From Phyllobacteriaceae bacterium (lineage in GTDB: Bacteria; Pseudomonadota; Alphaproteobacteria; Rhizobiales; Rhizobiaceae): DNA of 8,735 bases. The stretch is taken from positions 1 through 8,735 of the forward strand of contig JAHEGF010000138.1 in the NCBI GenBank assembly GCA_024645155.1, given 5' to 3'. Position 1 is the first letter of the stretch. Each line of letters begins with the position of its first letter. The translations under genes were made by a program, and so were the position numbers. Shown here piece after piece: positions 5,987 to 8,735 of the stretch. The notes beneath the pieces were generated by a model. That model saw only the letters and a list, made by a program, of their open reading frames with translations. It was not told the DNA's origin and ran no database searches.

Positions 5987-7117
5987 CTATTCGCCAAGGG
6001 ATTCAAAGAAATCTTTCATGCGCGAAAAAAAGCCACTGGTTTCCGGGCTGTTTTCCTTTGACGACAAGCCTTCAAATTCCTCAAGCAACTCGCGTTGCCG
6101 CTTGGTGAGCTTCTGCGGTGTTTCCACGGATATCTGGATGTAAAGGTCACCGTGACCTGGCTGGCGCAGTATAGACATGCCCTTGCCCCTGAGGCGGAAC
6201 TGGCGGCCGTTCTGGGTGCCTTCGGGTACCTTTACGCGGGTCTGGGTGCCGTCAAGCGAGGCTACCTCGAACGAACCGCCAAGCGCTGCGGTGGTCATCG
6301 ATACCGGTACGGAGCAGTAGAGGTCCGAACCGTCGCGCTGGAAGAATTCATGCGGACGAACGGACAGAAAAATATAGAGATCGCCGGGGGTGCCGCCACG
6401 GGCACCGGCCTCGCCCTCGCCGGCCAGGCGTATGCGCGTGCCGTCTTCGATGCCGGCCGGAATATTGACCGACAGCGAGCGCTCCTCATTCAGGCGTCCG
6501 GCGCCAGAACAATTCGGGCATGGATCGGTAATGATTTCGCCCCGGCCCTGGCATTGCGGGCAAGTCCGTTCAATGGAAAAAAAACCCTGCGCCGCACGCA
6601 CCCGGCCGGAGCCGGAGCAGGTCGGGCATTGTGACGGGGCCGAACCCTTCTTGGCACCTGTCGAACCGCATTCCTCACAGGCCACCGAAGTCGGGACCCT
6701 GATCTGGGCGGTCTTGCCGGCATAAGCCTCCTCGAGAGAGACTTCCATGTTGTAGCGCAGATCGGAACCGCGTTCGCGGCCGCCTGACCGTCTTTGGCGG
6801 CCACCCATCATCTCACCGAAGATGTCCTCGAAAATGTCGGCAAAGCCGGCACCACCAGCCGCGCCAAACCCGCCACCACCCATGCCGCCGTTTTCAAAGG
6901 CCGCATGGCCGAAACGGTCGTAGGCCGCCCGCTTCTGCGGGTCCTTCAGCGTTTCGTAGGCTTCGCCGATTTCCTTGAACCTGCGCTCGGCTGCATCATC
7001 ACCGGGGTTCTTGTCGGGATGAAATTTCATCGCGAGCTTGCGATAGGCGCTCTTCAGGGCTGCCTGATCGGCTCCCTTGGCGACACCCAGCGTTTCATAA
7101 AAATCAGCCTTTGCCAT
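5987..7117 (-). CDS. dnaJ: Chaperone protein DnaJ (Hsp40)
   Basis: A full-length class I DnaJ of 376 residues, the co-chaperone that delivers unfolded clients to DnaK and stimulates its ATPase. The J domain spans about residues 4-70, with the HPD motif at 33-35. A Gly/Phe-rich linker follows (76-106, including ADIFEDIFGEMMGG). The zinc-binding domain has four CxxCxGxG-type repeats: CEECGSTG (147), CPTCSGSG (164), CPQCQGRG (186) and CPNCSGAG (200), with all eight cysteines present. The C-terminal client-binding and dimerisation domains run to about 335 and end in a charged tail. The ATG is preceded by GAGGGGG at 7128-7134, a rather long 10-nt spacer. It lies 70 bp after dnaK, with a strong hairpin between them, and is presumably expressed from the dnaK heat-shock promoter outside the window. 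Confidence 0.98.
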   Translation of the reverse strand: MAKADFYETLGVAKGADQAALKSAYRKLAMKFHPDKNPGDDAAERRFKEIGEAYETLKDPQKRAAYDRFGHAAFENGGMGGGGFGAAGGAGFADIFEDIFGEMMGGRQRRSGGRERGSDLRYNMEVSLEEAYAGKTAQIRVPTSVACEECGSTGAKKGSAPSQCPTCSGSGRVRAAQGFFSIERTCPQCQGRGEIITDPCPNCSGAGRLNEERSLSVNIPAGIEDGTRIRLAGEGEAGARGGTPGDLYIFLSVRPHEFFQRDGSDLYCSVPVSMTTAALGGSFEVASLDGTQTRVKVPEGTQNGRQFRLRGKGMSILRQPGHGDLYIQISVETPQKLTKRQRELLEEFEGLSSKENSPETSGFFSRMKDFFESLGE

Positions 7118-7141
7118 GATCGCGCAGCCCCCTCAAGGCAA

Positions 7142-7170
7142 ATCCCTGCGGATATTTTCTCCGCAGGGAT
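7142..7170 (-). terminator. Perfect 11-bp hairpin between dnaK and dnaJ (attenuator or processing site)
   Basis: ATCCCTGCGGA (7142-7152) pairs exactly with TCCGCAGGGAT (7160-7170) around a 7-nt A-rich loop. On the minus strand it lies 17 bp after the dnaK stop codon and about 7 nt before the dnaJ Shine-Dalgarno. It is followed by TTGCC, not a long T-run, so termination would be partial. It may lower dnaJ relative to dnaK, or act as an mRNA processing or stability element. Confidence 0.6.
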
Positions 7171-7187
7171 CCGTTTCAGACATGCCG

Positions 7188-8735
7188 TCAGGCTGATTTC
7201 TTTTCGTCATCGTCATCGTCGATTTCCTCGAAATCGGCGTCAACGACATCATCGTTCTCCTTGGCCGCATCGCTGGCCGCATCGGCTTCCGCTGCTTCGG
7301 CCTGTTGTGCCTCGTACATGGCCTGGCCAAGCTTCATCGATGCTTCGGCAAGCGTCTGTGATTTGGCGGTAATGTCTGCGGCATCGGGCTCGTCACCCTC
7401 AAGAGCGGCTTTCAGGTCGGCGATTGCGTCCTCGATGGCCTTGCGGTCCTCCTCGGTTACCTTGTCGCCATATTCGGAAAGCGATTTCTCCGAAGAATGC
7501 ACGAGCGCCTCGGCCTGGTTCTTGGCTTCAACGGTTTCGCGGCGCTTCTTGTCGGTTTCCGCATTGGTCTCGGCATCCTTGACCATCTTCTCGATATCCG
7601 CGTCGCTCAGCCCGCCAGAGGCCTGGATGCGGATCTGGTGTTCCTTGCCGGTTCCCTTGTCCTTGGCAGAAACATTGACGATACCGTTGGCGTCGATGTC
7701 GAAAGTGACCTCGATCTGCGGTACACCGCGCGGCGCCGGCGGAATGCCGACCAGGTCGAACTGGCCAAGCAGCTTGTTGTCGGCCGCCATTTCACGTTCA
7801 CCCTGGAAGACCCGGATCGTCACGGCATTCTGGTTGTCTTCAGCCGTTGAGAAAGTCTGGCTCTTCTTGGTAGGGATCGTGGTGTTGCGATCGATCAGAC
7901 GGGTGAAAACGCCGCCCAGCGTCTCGATACCCAACGACAGCGGCGTGACATCAAGCAGCAATACGTCCTTGACATCGCCCTGCAGGACGCCGGCCTGGAT
8001 CGCGGCACCCATGGCCACGACTTCGTCCGGGTTGACACCCTTGTTGGGCTCCTTGCCGAAAAACTGTTTGACGACTTCCTGGATCTTCGGCATGCGGGTC
8101 ATGCCGCCGACCAGAACCACTTCGTCGATTTCGGCCGCTTTCAGACCGGCATCTTTCAGTGCCGCCTTGCACGGATTGATGGTCCGCTGGATGAGGTCGT
8201 CAACCAACGATTCGAATTTTGCCCGGGTCAACTTCATGGTCAGATGCTTGGGACCGGATTTGTCAGCGGTGATGAATGGCAGGTTGATCTCGGTCTGTGA
8301 CGAAGAAGACAGCTCGATTTTCGCCTTTTCGGCAGCTTCCTTCAGACGCTGAAGCGCAAGCTTGTCGTCCTTCAGGTCGATACCCTGCTCTTTCTTGAAT
8401 TCCGCGGCGAGATATTCAACGAGGCGCATATCGAAATCCTCACCGCCAAGGAACGTGTCGCCATTGGTGGATTTGACCTCGAAGACGCCATCGCCGATTT
8501 CAAGAATGGAAACATCAAACGTACCGCCGCCAAGATCGAATACGGCAATCGTCTTGCCTTCCTTCTTGTCGAGGCCATAGGCAAGTGCAGCCGCAGTCGG
8601 TTCGTTGATGATGCGCAATACCTCAAGACCGGCAATCTTGCCGGCGTCCTTGGTGGCCTGACGCTGGGCGTCATTGAAATAGGCCGGGACGGTTATGACC
8701 GCCTTGTCGACGCTCTCACCAAGATAGGCCTCTGC
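7188..8735 (-). CDS. dnaK: Chaperone protein DnaK (Hsp70), N-terminus beyond the window
   Basis: The frame is open to the right edge and gives 515 residues; DnaK is about 640 long, so some 125 N-terminal residues are missing, including the first phosphate loop. DnaK is the ATP-dependent Hsp70 that binds exposed hydrophobic segments with DnaJ and GrpE. Visible parts of the ATPase domain, counted from the right edge, are VPAYFNDAQRQATKDAG (16-32), RIINEPTAAALAYG (41-54), the second phosphate motif DLGGGTFDVS (67-76) and the adenosine motif VLVGGMTRMP (207-216). The interdomain linker VLLLDVTPLSLG is at 258-269. The substrate-binding beta domain and helical lid follow. The acidic tail, with DADFEEIDDDDDEKK, is the usual DnaK end that aids client refolding. 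The reading frame has no disruption. Confidence 0.98.
   Translation of the reverse strand, partial: AEAYLGESVDKAVITVPAYFNDAQRQATKDAGKIAGLEVLRIINEPTAAALAYGLDKKEGKTIAVFDLGGGTFDVSILEIGDGVFEVKSTNGDTFLGGEDFDMRLVEYLAAEFKKEQGIDLKDDKLALQRLKEAAEKAKIELSSSSQTEINLPFITADKSGPKHLTMKLTRAKFESLVDDLIQRTINPCKAALKDAGLKAAEIDEVVLVGGMTRMPKIQEVVKQFFGKEPNKGVNPDEVVAMGAAIQAGVLQGDVKDVLLLDVTPLSLGIETLGGVFTRLIDRNTTIPTKKSQTFSTAEDNQNAVTIRVFQGEREMAADNKLLGQFDLVGIPPAPRGVPQIEVTFDIDANGIVNVSAKDKGTGKEHQIRIQASGGLSDADIEKMVKDAETNAETDKKRRETVEAKNQAEALVHSSEKSLSEYGDKVTEEDRKAIEDAIADLKAALEGDEPDAADITAKSQTLAEASMKLGQAMYEAQQAEAAEADAASDAAKENDDVVDADFEEIDDDDDEKKSA

Noticed and set aside
5415..6143. Open frame of 242 codons on the plus strand, across pmtA and the end of dnaJ
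   Set aside because: It runs antisense to two well-supported genes, has no family-like motif, and shows low-complexity arginine/serine-rich composition typical of shadow frames.
7261..8352. Long open frame of 363 codons on the plus strand
   Set aside because: It is the antisense shadow of dnaK; the serine/alanine-rich translation has no recognisable domain, and the minus-strand frame is unambiguous DnaK.
1..8735. Mobile element, CRISPR, toxin-antitoxin or phage-defence system
   Set aside because: No transposase, integrase, direct-repeat array, tRNA or defence-type domain was found in any frame; all sizeable coding regions are housekeeping or storage-metabolism genes.

Overview
The window looks like ordinary chromosomal core sequence from an alphaproteobacterium, most likely of the order Hyphomicrobiales (Rhizobiales). 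The evidence is an Agrobacterium/Sinorhizobium-type phospholipid N-methyltransferase (PmtA), a chimeric malic enzyme carrying a phosphotransacetylase-like tail, a periplasmic transglutaminase-like cysteine peptidase of the BTLCP family, an intracellular PHB depolymerase, and a perfect CtrA-type TTAA-N7-TTAAC box. Base composition is moderately GC-rich and even throughout. I see no mobile elements, CRISPR arrays, tRNA or rRNA genes. Genus-level assignment is not possible by eye.

Layout. Positions 1-1350 (+) hold the C-terminal part of the malic enzyme, cut by the left edge and followed by a short terminator-like hairpin. Everything else is on the minus strand. Read from right to left it is: dnaK (5' end cut by the right edge), a perfect 11-bp hairpin, dnaJ, pmtA (TTG start), an NADPH-dependent FMN reductase-family flavoprotein, pyrF, a DUF1330 protein, a 141-bp gap with two TGC-N3-GCA motifs, phaZ, a 123-bp gap with the CtrA box, and the BTLCP peptidase gene, which converges on the malic enzyme gene. 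No gene-free stretch reaches 300 bases.

How the genes fit together. dnaK and dnaJ encode the Hsp70/Hsp40 chaperone pair. pmtA makes phosphatidylcholine from phosphatidylethanolamine. The flavoprotein gene, pyrF and the DUF1330 gene are closely spaced (20 and 46 bp) and probably co-transcribed. At the left, PHB breakdown (phaZ) and the malic enzyme are linked through acetyl-CoA and carbon-storage metabolism.

I found no convincing new multi-gene system. The most interesting signals are regulatory: the symmetrical CtrA box in front of the BTLCP gene, the paired PhaR-like motifs in front of phaZ, a CRP/FNR-like palindrome in front of pmtA, and the dnaK-dnaJ intergenic hairpin.
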